From the NCBI GenBank assembly GCA_023459335.1, contig JAEWUO010000030.1, positions 14,941-78,940 on the forward strand: a DNA stretch of 64,000 nucleotides, written 5' to 3'. Position numbers and translations under genes: made by a program. The stretch comes from Bacillota bacterium. Its GTDB lineage: Bacteria > Bacillota > Clostridia > Christensenellales > CAG-138. Under the pieces are notes generated by a model. That model was not told the origin of the DNA. It made no database searches and worked only from the letters and a program-made list of their open reading frames with translations. The stretch's first letter is position 1, and the number at the start of each line of letters is the position of its first letter. Of this stretch, positions 8,041 through 17,200 are shown one piece after another.

Positions 8041-9045
8041 TTACGCGATGGTTCCCGTATTTGCCAGTTCTAGAAACACTTCGACCAGCTCGGGGTCGAA
8101 CTGCGTACCGGCGTTGCGTTTGATTTCTTCCATACATTGATCGAAGCTCATCGCCTCGCGGTAAGGGCGGCAGGAACGCATTGCGTCGTAGGTGTCCGCG
8201 ATGGCAATCACGCGCGAGCCTTCCGGTATCTCCCTGCCCAACCTGCCGTCGGGATACCCCTTTCCGTCGAAGCGTTCGTGATGATACCGAATGATCGGCC
8301 AGATACGGCTGCCCGGATCGAGCGGGCGGATGATGTCCCCCGCAAGTCTGCTGTGCTGCTTGATGGTTTCATACTCTTCGACGGTCAGGCGGCCGGGTTT
8401 ATGGACAATCGCGTCCGGAATGCAGATTTTCCCGATATCATGCAGCTTAGCCGCCCACAAGACGTCCAGATAGTGCTCGTTGATTCCGTGTATCTGCTCG
8501 TAGAGTTTGATAGAGATGTCGCAGACGCGCTTGGAGTGGCCGTTGGTGTAGAGATCCCGCGCTTCCAATAAGTTCGTGAGCCTTTCCATGCTCGTCATCA
8601 TGAGCCCTTGAAACTTTTCCCGAAGGGTATCGTGCGCAATCTCCTGCGCGCGCTGGTAGGCCGCCTTCGCCTCATCGGCTTTTCTTCGCTCGGTGATATC
8701 GCGCGAAAATACGGCGATTCCCTGCAGCTCGTGTTCGCCGTCAAACACCGGCGCATATACGTTTTCATAAAACTTGTCGTTGGCCGAATCGGTCACCATG
8801 CGGCTGAACGTTGCGCCTTCATGCGTCTGGAGATAAGTCAGCGCGCGCGTAACCTTTTCCCGGGAGGATTCCTTATGGCAGTCCAGTAAGCTATTGCCCA
8901 TGATATCGTCTCGTTTTATCTTGCGAATCTGTTCGGCGGCGTCATTGACAAAGACGATCGTTCCGTTCGCGTCGGACAGGATGATGCCATCCTGCATCTG
9001 CTGCAGGACCATACTGTATAAGCGATTGATCCACTCTTCGCTCAT
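8041..9045 (-). CDS. PAS domain / HD-GYP phosphodiesterase
   Basis: Cytoplasmic signalling protein of 334 residues. An N-terminal PAS sensor (about 10-120; MQDGIILSDANGTIVFVN) with a PAC-like end (GIAVFSRDITERRK) is joined by a coiled stretch to an HD-GYP domain (about 150-330). The HD motif HDIGK and the extended motif HHERFDGKGYP are intact, with the C-terminal FDPELVEVF. The family degrades cyclic-di-GMP or related cyclic dinucleotides. No transmembrane helix or receiver domain is present, so the signal enters through the PAS domain, ligand unknown. No other cyclic-di-GMP gene is visible in the window. Confidence 0.9.
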   Translation of the reverse strand: MSEEWINRLYSMVLQQMQDGIILSDANGTIVFVNDAAEQIRKIKRDDIMGNSLLDCHKESSREKVTRALTYLQTHEGATFSRMVTDSANDKFYENVYAPVFDGEHELQGIAVFSRDITERRKADEAKAAYQRAQEIAHDTLREKFQGLMMTSMERLTNLLEARDLYTNGHSKRVCDISIKLYEQIHGINEHYLDVLWAAKLHDIGKICIPDAIVHKPGRLTVEEYETIKQHSRLAGDIIRPLDPGSRIWPIIRYHHERFDGKGYPDGRLGREIPEGSRVIAIADTYDAMRSCRPYREAMSFDQCMEEIKRNAGTQFDPELVEVFLELANTGTIA

Positions 9046-9356
9046 GTGTCATCCCCTCTTATTCAGTCTCTTGTGCCCGCTTTCGCCGGTTCCTCCTAAA
9101 CAGTAATCCTTATGAACAGAATTACTATATAACGCTGTGCTTTATTTTGCAATAGTCTGTTTAGCTGGTGATTTATCCGCCTATTTCTGATTATAGATGT
9201 TTGTAAATACCATCATATTTTGTTTCGACGTAACAAATACTTATCGCTGGATATAAAAGCGGAGCCCCATCCCAGAGCGCTCCGCCATTTGGAATAAATT
9301 AATATAATTGCATAATATACTATTTTATACGTTTATTCCTGTTGATATGACATCCT
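9046..9356. other. Intergenic region between PAS/HD-GYP and degV-like genes
   Basis: A+T-rich stretch without a credible reading frame. It must hold the promoter of the minus-strand PAS/HD-GYP gene (towards 9046-9200) and contains the terminator for the upstream minus-strand DegV gene at 9252-9285. Nothing else was recognised. Confidence 0.6.
9252..9285 (-). terminator. Rho-independent terminator of the DegV gene
   Basis: Read on the minus strand, GCGGAGC (9285-9279) pairs with GCTCCGC (9265-9259) and is followed by TTTTAT. It lies about 70 bases beyond the DegV stop codon. Confidence 0.72.
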
Positions 9357-10226
9357 TTAGAAAAAGAATAATCCGAGTGCGCCCGGACCGACGTGCGACG
9401 CCGTACAGGGTTCGAAGCAGACGACGGTAACGCTGACGTCAGGATAGCGTTCGATGATGTCCGCCGCGAGCATATGCGCCTCGTCTTCGCAGCCGGTATG
9501 CGTAATGCCGACGATGCGGTTGTCCCTGTTCGCCACATGAAGCTGTTCAAAGAGATCCAGCAGCGTCTTAATTGCTTTTTTTCGCCCCAGAATCTTCAGA
9601 TCGAGAACGATTTTTCCTTCCTCGTCGCCTTTGAGGATGGGCTTCAGATGCATGATGCCGCCGGCAAGCGCCGCGCTGCCGGAGATTCTGCCGCCGCGCC
9701 GGAGGAAATTAAGGTCGTCCACCATGAAATAAGAACGAATTTCGTGGCTGCGCCGCTCGGCATGCGCCGCCGCTTCGTCCACACTTGCGCCGGAATCGCG
9801 CAGTTTCACCGTTTCGAGCAGGATCATGCCCTCGCCGATGGTCGCCGTCAGCGTGTCCACGACGTGCAGTTTCCGTTCGGGGTACTTTTTCTGAAGGATT
9901 TCGGCAGCCTTCTGCCCCGCCCCGCAGGTACCGCTGATCCCGCCTGCCATGCCCAGATAAAGGATATCTTCGCCCGCCAACAAGCGCGGCTCGAATGCGG
10001 CGAGAAAAGCAGCCGTATTGACCATGGAAGTCTTCATCTCCATCGCGCTGTCTTCCCGCATCCGCCGGAAGAACGCTTCGCTGTCGAATACGACGCCCGG
10101 TTCATAGCAAAGAATCTCTTTCTCATCGTTGATGGTGAGCATCAGAGAAACAACCTCGACCCGGTTGGACGTATACTCCGCTTCGGTCAGGTTCGCCGAT
10201 GAATCGGTGAGGAGTGCGAAAGACAT
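9357..10226 (-). CDS. DegV family fatty-acid-binding protein
   Basis: A 289-residue cytoplasmic protein of the DegV/FakB family, which binds a fatty acid for phosphorylation by a FakA-type kinase or has a lipid carrier role. Family marks are the N-terminal TDSSANL, the central GISGT loop (here GGISGTCGAG) and the lipid-pocket region with FMVDDLNFLRRGGRIS. The protein has the usual length. It stands alone with its own terminator; no FakA partner is in the window. The exact fatty-acid preference cannot be read from sequence. Confidence 0.93.
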   Translation of the reverse strand: MSFALLTDSSANLTEAEYTSNRVEVVSLMLTINDEKEILCYEPGVVFDSEAFFRRMREDSAMEMKTSMVNTAAFLAAFEPRLLAGEDILYLGMAGGISGTCGAGQKAAEILQKKYPERKLHVVDTLTATIGEGMILLETVKLRDSGASVDEAAAHAERRSHEIRSYFMVDDLNFLRRGGRISGSAALAGGIMHLKPILKGDEEGKIVLDLKILGRKKAIKTLLDLFEQLHVANRDNRIVGITHTGCEDEAHMLAADIIERYPDVSVTVVCFEPCTASHVGPGALGLFFF

Positions 10227-10369
10227 AGTTTATTTCACCTCGTTTCCTTGTTCGTTAAACCATATTACCCGTTTTCCGTTATTATGTAAAGAGGTGTTGT
10301 GAAAACTTCATCTGGTATTTTATGAAAGAAACGATTATAATGAAACAAATCCGGCGAAAGGGGAATCCC

Positions 10370-10972
10370 ATGCTGTACGAAAAAAAGCAGGTGGCAGAAA
10401 AGCTCCTGCGCTGGGAACACTTTTTGGATTCCTTCCGTTTGCCGGAGTGGGAAAATCTCCCGAAGATCGACTTCTATCTGGACCAGGTCATCGCGCTCGT
10501 CAACCAATACCTCGGTTTTTTCGTGTACGACCCGGCCGAAGAGAAGCTGCTTACTCCCTCCATGGTGAATAATTACGTCAAGCTGCGGCTCATTCCGCCG
10601 CCGGTGCGCAAGAAATACGGCAGGAAACACATCGCGCTGCTGTTGATGATCTGCACGTTTAAGCAGTCCGTCAGCATGGCTGCCATGGCGTATATGCTCC
10701 CGCCGGACGACGAAGCGCTCATTCGCTCGGAATATGCGCGGTTCACCGCGTCATACCTGCGCATCTCGCGTTACGTCGTACAGCAGGCCAAAGCAAGCGC
10801 GGAACCGATCTTCGACGAGGCTTCCGATACGGGGACGGAAGTAAGCGACCTCGTGGTCGGCTCCTCGATTGCGGCTAGCTTTGCGCGGCTGCTCGCGGGC
10901 AAACTCATCGGGCTGCACCTTCCGGAGGAACAAGAGTCTTCGGACGGTCCGGGCGAAATGGATCATGAATAA
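10370..10972 (+). CDS. DUF1836 domain protein
   Basis: A 200-residue protein with the DUF1836 pattern: aromatic N-terminal helix (LRWEHFLDSFRLPEW), then LTPSMVNNYVKLRLIPPPVRKKYGR (two adjacent pieces), a MerR-like helix-turn-helix arrangement, followed by a helical region rich in small residues. Members are probable DNA-binding proteins of unknown targets in Firmicutes. I chose the ATG at 10370 because AAAGGGG lies 7 bases before it; in-frame ATGs at 10322 and 10340 have no ribosome site. The gene ends against a strong bidirectional terminator. Confidence 0.85.
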   Translation: MLYEKKQVAEKLLRWEHFLDSFRLPEWENLPKIDFYLDQVIALVNQYLGFFVYDPAEEKLLTPSMVNNYVKLRLIPPPVRKKYGRKHIALLLMICTFKQSVSMAAMAYMLPPDDEALIRSEYARFTASYLRISRYVVQQAKASAEPIFDEASDTGTEVSDLVVGSSIAASFARLLAGKLIGLHLPEEQESSDGPGEMDHE

Positions 10973-11008
10973 AAACAGGGCTTCGGGAAAATCCCGAAGC
11001 CCTGTTTT
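10973..11008. terminator. Bidirectional terminator
   Basis: AACAGGGCTTCGGG pairs with CCCGAAGCCCTGTT around a short A/T loop, with T-runs on both sides. It serves the DUF1836 gene and the convergent methyltransferase gene, each of which ends within a base of the stem. Confidence 0.93.
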
Positions 11009-11725
11009 CTATTTCCGCCGCAACGCGATGCCGACGAAGTTCATATACTTCAGCGCGCCCGCTCCGATTGAGAGCCGGTCGTTGACGGCATACTCGTTGT
11101 CCGTATCCAGCCAGTCCTGCCAGCATTCCTCAAGACTCTCCATCTCGTATACGGAAACGATCTCCACGCCCTCCGTCGCGGAGAGGACGTCCAGCCAGTA
11201 CGCCGCGTCGTGCAGCGTATCGAGATCCTCCGCCGACCAGGAGTGCAGCAGTTCCTCCGGAATATCGTCGTGTATATCCTTGTGAAATCCCGGCGCAGCG
11301 ATGAGCAGCCACCCGCCGCGCTTGACCAGCGGGAGGAGGTGTTTGCCCAGATAATCCCGGTCCAGCCCGAAATAATGGTAAGCGTCGATGCTGACGACCG
11401 CGTCGAAGAACTCCTGCGCGTATGGCAATTCGTGCGCCTCCGCATGGATGGGCACGATCTCGCGGTCCGTCAGGCCAAACTGAAGGAACCGCCGCCAGTT
11501 GTCTGTTGCTTCGATCCAAAGGTCGGTGGCAAACACCCTTTGCCCGTACTCCTTTGCGAGCATGACGGACGTCACACCGCGCCCGCATCCCAGATCGAGC
11601 ACAGTCTGCCCCGCAGGAAGCGGATAATCCCTCATCAGCTCTTCCAGCAGTTTCGCCGGATTAGGCCCCATGATGTTTTCTTTGATGAATACTTTTTCAA
11701 ACATATTTGCTTTTTTATACTGCAT
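11009..11725 (-). CDS. Class I SAM-dependent methyltransferase
   Basis: A 238-residue soluble protein with the Rossmann-like SAM fold. Motif I is VLDLGCGRGVTS, the acidic end of strand 2 is FATDLW, the later motif is FDAVVSIDAYHYFG, and the post-motif is LVKRGGWLLIAAPGFH. The substrate is unknown; the family covers small molecules, and the SIDAYHYFG pocket is usual for YcgJ/UbiE-like enzymes. The start at 11725 is the first ATG; a second in-frame ATG seven codons later (MFEKVF) is also possible. Monocistronic on the minus strand, convergent with DUF1836. Confidence 0.88.
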   Translation of the reverse strand: MQYKKANMFEKVFIKENIMGPNPAKLLEELMRDYPLPAGQTVLDLGCGRGVTSVMLAKEYGQRVFATDLWIEATDNWRRFLQFGLTDREIVPIHAEAHELPYAQEFFDAVVSIDAYHYFGLDRDYLGKHLLPLVKRGGWLLIAAPGFHKDIHDDIPEELLHSWSAEDLDTLHDAAYWLDVLSATEGVEIVSVYEMESLEECWQDWLDTDNEYAVNDRLSIGAGALKYMNFVGIALRRK

Positions 11726-11769
11726 GTTTCGTTCCTTCCGTTGTTTCTCTGTTCATTGCCGGCGTTTCC

Positions 11770-11972
11770 AAATAAAAGCGGCACGGAAATGCTCCATGCC
11801 GAATGAAACTCTTATGATTCGTGTCCGGCCTGGCGCGCTTCTGTCCGGGAACGCGTACATCGAAAAAAGCGCCTCTCGCGCGGATGGTTTCGATGTTTTT
11901 TCTGCGTTCCGTTACAGAACAGCGGCCAAAAAGACACTTCCTTTTGATTGGATTACGCGGCGGTTCCGTGCT
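11770..11972 (-). ncRNA. ssrS: Candidate 6S RNA
   Basis: A gene-free stretch with everything expected for a small structured RNA of about 200 nt on the minus strand. A promoter (feature at 11979-12007) places the first base near 11972. The first eight bases GCACGGAA (11971-11964) are complementary to TTCCGTGC (11788-11781) at the 3' end, which is followed by TTTTATTT. Inside, paired segments are nested in order: GACAC/GTGTC (11933-11937 with 11821-11825), GGCC/GGCC, CAGAA/TTCTG, GCGTTCC/GGAACGC (11904-11910 with 11848-11854) and TTTCGATGT/ACATCGAAA (11888-11896 with 11857-11865). The result is a closing stem, a large central open region and a long rod, the plan of bacterial 6S RNA. Another structured regulatory RNA is possible. 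Confidence 0.55.
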
Positions 11973-11978
11973 GAATCT

Positions 11979-12007
11979 ATCTTAACCGAATTTGCCTCGT
12001 CTGACAA
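11979..12007 (-). promoter_or_regulatory. Promoter of the candidate 6S RNA
   Basis: On the minus strand, TTGTCA (12007-12002) and TAAGAT (11984-11979) are separated by exactly 17 bases. The predicted start of transcription falls at the first base of the closing stem of the structured RNA. Confidence 0.6.
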
Positions 12008-12014
12008 CCCCGCG

Positions 12015-13064
12015 TTATTCGCCGCGTATGGTTTTTCGCATATTTCGAGCAAACTCATCGATCCGGTCATCCATCCCAACCGCGCGCATCGCCTCGCCGG
12101 GGTCGTTCGCCGTCTGCATGAGGCAAAAGCGGGGCGGCAGGATAAACGTCTTATTGATGCAAAGCGCGCCGAGCACCTGCTGCGCGATGATATCGCTGCC
12201 GCTGTATCCGGAAACGATCACGGCGTACAGATATTTTTCATAAAGCGAGTTGTAAACAAGCAGGCTGGTCAGGCGGTTGATGAACGCGAGAATATTTGCG
12301 CTGACGCTGTCGTTGTAGTTCGGGCAGAGGAGCAAAAGCGCGTCGCACTCGTTGATCGCGGGATATACGTCGTTTGTGATGACGCCGCCGTAAAAGCAGC
12401 TGTTCTGCCGCGCAAAGTGCGCGCAGGTTTTATAGGAGCAGCCGCGGCAGTCGTAGATCGCCCCGTTTTGCAGGGATATTTCACGCACGTTACAAACCGG
12501 CGCGAGCCTTTCCGCGGCCGCCCGCCCGATCTGCAGAGTGTTGGACGTGTTCTGGTCGGACGCGTGCAGCAGCAGCACGTTCGGTTTTTCGATGAATCTC
12601 GGCGCAAATGAGATCAGCCGCGCGACGAGCTCCCGCGCCGCTTCGCGGTACGCTTCCAGCGGTGTTTTGCCGCGGCGCAGCGCCTGGATGCGCCAGTTGC
12701 CGAGCGAAGCGGTCGCTTCGGCCAGCGGTTTTCCCGGAAACCGGCAGCCGGCGAGGTTTGCCGCGAACGCCAGCATGTCCGCCGTCTGTTTCGTATAGAG
12801 CTCGCCGGCGCTGTCTACGATGATTGCGCCGGTCGCTCCCTCCATCGCGCGCGGATTTGCGCGCAGATGCGCGATCAGCGCGGCGGCTTCCGCGTCCAGG
12901 CCGTGTTCGCTCAGCCCGAGCGCGAAGAGCACGCGTTCGCCGGACAAAGCCGGCAGCGCGCCGCGGAACGCGATCCGCCGGCTCGAAACGTCCTTCAGCG
13001 CGAATGAGAGCGTTTCGTTCAGGCGCGCGTTTTCGCCGCAGGTGAGCACGATTACTCTGCTCAT
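12015..13064 (-). CDS. Flavodoxin/NADPH-FMN reductase-like protein with a four-Cys motif
   Basis: A 349-residue protein in two parts. The C-terminal half (about 160-349) has a flavodoxin-like fold: strand NVLLLHASDQNTSNT with the phosphate-binding Ser/Thr loop, and LLLCPNYNDSVSANILAFINR. Between them sits C206-x2-C209-x4-C214-x8-C223, reminiscent of the cluster-binding Cys motif of iron-sulfur flavoproteins. The N-terminal half (1-155) is not recognised, though GAIIVDSAGELYTKQTA suggests a second degenerate flavodoxin-like part. The start overlaps the dehydrogenase-like gene upstream by four bases (ATGA), so it is translated with that gene. It probably shuttles electrons for a redox step served by the operon; this is inference. 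Confidence 0.7.
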   Translation of the reverse strand: MSRVIVLTCGENARLNETLSFALKDVSSRRIAFRGALPALSGERVLFALGLSEHGLDAEAAALIAHLRANPRAMEGATGAIIVDSAGELYTKQTADMLAFAANLAGCRFPGKPLAEATASLGNWRIQALRRGKTPLEAYREAARELVARLISFAPRFIEKPNVLLLHASDQNTSNTLQIGRAAAERLAPVCNVREISLQNGAIYDCRGCSYKTCAHFARQNSCFYGGVITNDVYPAINECDALLLLCPNYNDSVSANILAFINRLTSLLVYNSLYEKYLYAVIVSGYSGSDIIAQQVLGALCINKTFILPPRFCLMQTANDPGEAMRAVGMDDRIDEFARNMRKTIRGE

Positions 13065-14296
13065 TTCGCGTTAAATCCCTTCAGCGCAAGGTAGCTTTTT
13101 TCGATTCGTTTTCTCAGCAGCGGGTGCGGTTCTTCGCGCAGTGTTTCCGGCCCGAGTTCGGAAAATCTCGCGCGGCAGCCGAAATAAACTCCTCCCATCG
13201 GTACCGCCGCGTCTTGCCACTCCTTGCGGATCGCGCGCAGCACAGACACCGCCGCGGAGGAGAGCCCAGGCGCGATATAGGGTTTAAACCCATAAGATCT
13301 CACTTGCAGATTCATCGTCTCCGCGCGGCGCGTCAATTCGAGCGACACCTCGTCGTCGTATGAATCGCCGTGCGCGTTGGCAATGACGAGTCCGCTGCCG
13401 TGCGGACCGTACGCGCGGATCTCCTCCGGGAGAATTCCCTCGCGCTGCGCGCAATAGACCGCTCGCGCGCGCATGACGCCGAGGCCGAACCCGCGCACCT
13501 GCTCCGGAAGCAGCCCGCGCCAGTCGAAATCGCCCCGTTCATTTTGGTTGCTCATGAGGAATACGGCGCGGCTGAGCTGATCCACCGGGTCTGATATCTG
13601 CGCGAAAAGCCCCCCAAACCCGCATTCGCGCGCACGCTTCGCGTAGCCGCGCAGCAGATCGCGGTTTGCTTCATACTGCATCAGCCGCACGTCGCTGCCG
13701 CTCTCCGCGCCGACCTCCGGCACGGCGCGCGCAGCGCAAAACGCCAAAACATCGGTGTCAAACAACGTGTCTTCCGAATGGATAACGACCGGAGGAAGCC
13801 GCTCTCCGTCGCGGACAGGTAATATCTGGTTCAGCTCCGCTTCATAGCGCAGGCAGAGATTTCGGTCGTGATCGAAAATACCGATCTCCTTCAGATCCGG
13901 CCCGAGCAGTTTCAATCCCGTCGCCATCGTTCCGCCGACGTTGCCGAGGCCGACGATCTGCACGCGCGGCAGGATGCTCAGGTAAAACCGGTAGGCGAGC
14001 AGGATGTCGAACGCACGCGCAAACGCCGTATTCAGCACGCATGCGCCGTTTGCCTCCACAAAGCGGGTCAGGCCGTCGTCCGCCTTCGGTACGGTCGGCG
14101 CGAACAGCAGATTGACACCCTCCGGCTCATCCAGTTCGGCAAGCGAGCGAATCGCAAAAAAGCCGCGGCTGACGAACGGATCGCGCGAAACGAGCAGTAC
14201 CAGCGGCGCAAACGGTCCCTCCGCGGGCAATGCGCCTTGTGGCGGCGCGCCTCCCTGCGAACAGAGGCAGAACTCGCGGTATCGGTAATACTCCAT
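13061..14296 (-). CDS. Lactate/malate dehydrogenase-like NAD-dependent protein
   Basis: A 411-residue protein. After an unrecognised N-terminal part of about 110 residues comes a Rossmann domain (VQIVGLGNVGGTMATGL, Gly-rich loop 116-122; FDHD ends the second strand). The C-terminal half keeps landmarks of the LDH/MDH family: SDPVDQLSRAVF (compare NPVD), GFGLGVMRARAV and YGPHGSGLVI with the catalytic-His-like HG. The start is the ATG two bases after the stop of the giant gene; an open frame running further upstream (to 14686) lies inside that gene and is not coding. The substrate is unlikely to be simple lactate given the divergence. Second gene of the operon. Confidence 0.75.
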   Translation of the reverse strand: MEYYRYREFCLCSQGGAPPQGALPAEGPFAPLVLLVSRDPFVSRGFFAIRSLAELDEPEGVNLLFAPTVPKADDGLTRFVEANGACVLNTAFARAFDILLAYRFYLSILPRVQIVGLGNVGGTMATGLKLLGPDLKEIGIFDHDRNLCLRYEAELNQILPVRDGERLPPVVIHSEDTLFDTDVLAFCAARAVPEVGAESGSDVRLMQYEANRDLLRGYAKRARECGFGGLFAQISDPVDQLSRAVFLMSNQNERGDFDWRGLLPEQVRGFGLGVMRARAVYCAQREGILPEEIRAYGPHGSGLVIANAHGDSYDDEVSLELTRRAETMNLQVRSYGFKPYIAPGLSSAAVSVLRAIRKEWQDAAVPMGGVYFGCRARFSELGPETLREEPHPLLRKRIEKSYLALKGFNAK

Positions 14297-14298
14297 GC

Positions 14299-17200
14299 TC
14301 ACACATCCTCCGCGTTGGAGATACGGCGCATCTGACGGATATCGTCCGTCAGATACGCCGAGGCGACCACGTTGAGGTCGTATTGCATATGCGTGCCCTT
14401 GTCCGGCAGGCGCGGCCTCGTAAGCGCCTCTCCGAGGCGGCGCAGCGTCAGGCCCGTGCCTTCCAGTTTGAGATAACGCGATTCGAGAACGGTGAGGATT
14501 GTCAGCGCGTTTTTCAGCGCCACGCGCGAATACGCGCGCACCGCCGGCGGCAGCGCGCCGTGCAGGTATTTCGGATACTGGTACGGCAGAATCAGATTGA
14601 TTCCCGGCGGATAATCCCGCTCCGCGATACCGCCCGCGACGCTGTCCCCGCCGATGAACGGATACAGCAGGCTTTCCGTAAACCAATAGAGCATGTTCGG
14701 GATGAAGTATTCGCAGTCGACGTTCCTCTTCTGCTCCCGCATCAGATCGAGCCCGCGGCCGGACAGGATGCCGACGACGATACGCTCGATCTCCACCCCC
14801 TGTTCGCGAAACAGCGGGTCGAGTTTTTCGAGGCGGTAGCCGTTGTGCAGAAGATCGTCCACCAGTAGGACCGGGCGGCGGAACGACTTGATCGTTTTAA
14901 TCTGATTGGCAAGCGGAGAATAGCCGGGCGACTCCATGATGTCGAATCCGCTCTCGTTGGCGTGGAATACCTTGTCCGCGTGCAGGGCTTTCGTCACGGT
15001 ATTCGGAACAATGGTTCCCGCGAGGATTTTGCCGTAAGGAACGCACATCGCGCGGCCGAGCGTTTTTTCGGCAGGCGGTATGTTGGAAACTCCGTTGAGC
15101 GAACGCACCTTTTCGATGAGGCCGTCGTTGATCGCCTCCATATCAAAACACAGCAGCAGCGTTCCCGGAAACAGCGCGCAGATGGAACGGCGCAGCGCGG
15201 GCCGCGTGGATTCCACCGCGCGGCGGACTTCTTCGTCCGAGGCAAACGGCTCCTTGATGTGCTGGAGCGTGTCTTCAATCAATACGAGCGGCGCGCGCAT
15301 ATCCGCGTACAGCAGCGCGCTCTGGTTCGCGACGGGCAAAAACCCCAGCTGTTCCGCAATTTCCCGTTCGCTCTCCGCTTCGCAGCGGTAGAGCGCGTAG
15401 GTATGCTCCCGAATCAGCGATCGCGCAAGTAAATCGCACAGGAGCGTCCGGAGCGGTTCTCCCGCCCCGCTCGCCTCCTCGATCCAGAGGATACGGCCGG
15501 AAGCGAGCCTGCGCACCGTCTCCGCCGCGCCGCGCATCTCGCCCAGCACGTCGTAAAGGTCGGTCACATTTACGCTGCGGCTTTTGATGCGCGCGAGCGG
15601 CTCGCCCTCTTCTCCGCGATAGATGGCGGCGTATTCGTCCCCCGCTTCGCGCACCTCGCAGCGCCGCTGTGAAATCGCGCTGATTTCAAACTTATACTGC
15701 GGCATACGCAGGTAAAGCCCGCGCGCGTAAATGAAGTCCTGCACGACGGGATCGACCAGCATGCCGATATCCATGTCCTTATCGATATAGTCGCGGATCT
15801 GCGTCGAGCTCGCGCTTTCGTAGTAAGCCGGCAGCGAGAGCAGCACCACGCGCCCGCGGAGCATATCTTCCGCGCGCCGCGTATCCTCGCCGTGCGCACC
15901 GTCCTCGCGTGAAAAGAGAATGTGGTGATAAGTCGCCGCGGTGCCCGGCCCGCTCTGCCGATAAGCGCTGGCGTTCAGAATTACGTCGGTCCCCGCGACG
16001 AGATACAGTTCTCGGTCGCAGAAGAGGCGGCTCAGTGTTTTTAAGTCCTCCTGCATGGCGATATTCACGGGAATATCGTCGGGGAAGAGATAGACGTCCG
16101 GCAGATTTGCCGAAGACATGCTCACAATCTGCCTGCGCAGGAGTCTGGCCAGCGTCCGCTTGCTCCAGGAAAACTCGTCCACCGCGAGGTACACCTCGAA
16201 TCCGCGCGCGCGGATCTCCTCGACAATACGCTTGTGCCCCGCCGAAAACGGATCGAACGTGCCGGGAAAGAAAGCGACGGGTTTGGGCGGTTCAAAATAG
16301 AATCCGCCGCTCGTCTCGCAGAGCGTGATAAAACGGTACAGGTGGTTGAGCATGGCCGCCTCGTTGAAAAAGGCCAGCATCCCGTCCCGCCGCTCCCCAA
16401 GCAGCGTCAATAGTTTTTTGCCAAACCGCGCAAGGTAATCCCGCCGCACAGGCAGCGGGCAGGCATCGTTTCCGAAGTATCCGCGGCAGATCACCTCCAG
16501 TGCGGTGAGACGGATGCTGTCGTCGAAGTGCGCTACTCCGGTCAGCAGAAGCCCGAACACGCGCTCCGCCACCGCGCTTGTCCGCGTGTCGTTCCCAGCG
16601 GTATAGCCGGAGAGGATGACGCACAGCGTTGAGAGCGCGGCGCGTGCGGCGCGCGTATTCGCCGCGCGAAGCAGGCCTTCGAGGTAGTCGATGCCTTCGT
16701 CCATCTCCTTTTCCGGCACGGCGCAGATCAGTTTGCCGAGGTAAGGCGGAATATAACCGGAGATTTCGTTTTGCCCCGTTTCCAGCTCTCGCAGCAGGTC
16801 CACCATGATCTCGTTTTTCTGGTCGACCGAGAGTGCCGCGGAGATCTCCACCAGCGCCTCTCCCGCGCGCTCACGCACGGGCAGATGCTCGCTGACCGAA
16901 AGGAGATTGGATAAATGCATCGCGATATGGAACGCTTCCTGCGGCTGCTCGTCGGCGTACACACGGAGACGGTCGATCTGAACGAGTTTCATCGTCCAGG
17001 TGATGCTGCTTTTCAGATTGCTCAGGTAGATTTCCCCAATCGGCAGATTGGGTTCCGGCAGCGGTTCCAGCCCCGCCCGCAAGCGCAGGCGGTTTAATAG
17101 CCAAACGGAGGCCAGTTCCGCATCCGGATGCAGCTTCACCGTCTCCGCGGCGAGCGTGAGCAGTTCGGCGTCGTCGCCCGCAACGGCGATCAGCGCGCGC

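Noticed and set aside
11670..12611. Plus-strand frame across the candidate 6S RNA and the flavodoxin-like gene
   Set aside because: No ribosome site, antisense to a better gene, and no domain.
14297..14686. N-terminal extension of the LDH-like gene
   Set aside because: The part upstream of 14296 lies inside the giant gene in another frame, without homology; the ATG at 14296 gives tight operon spacing.
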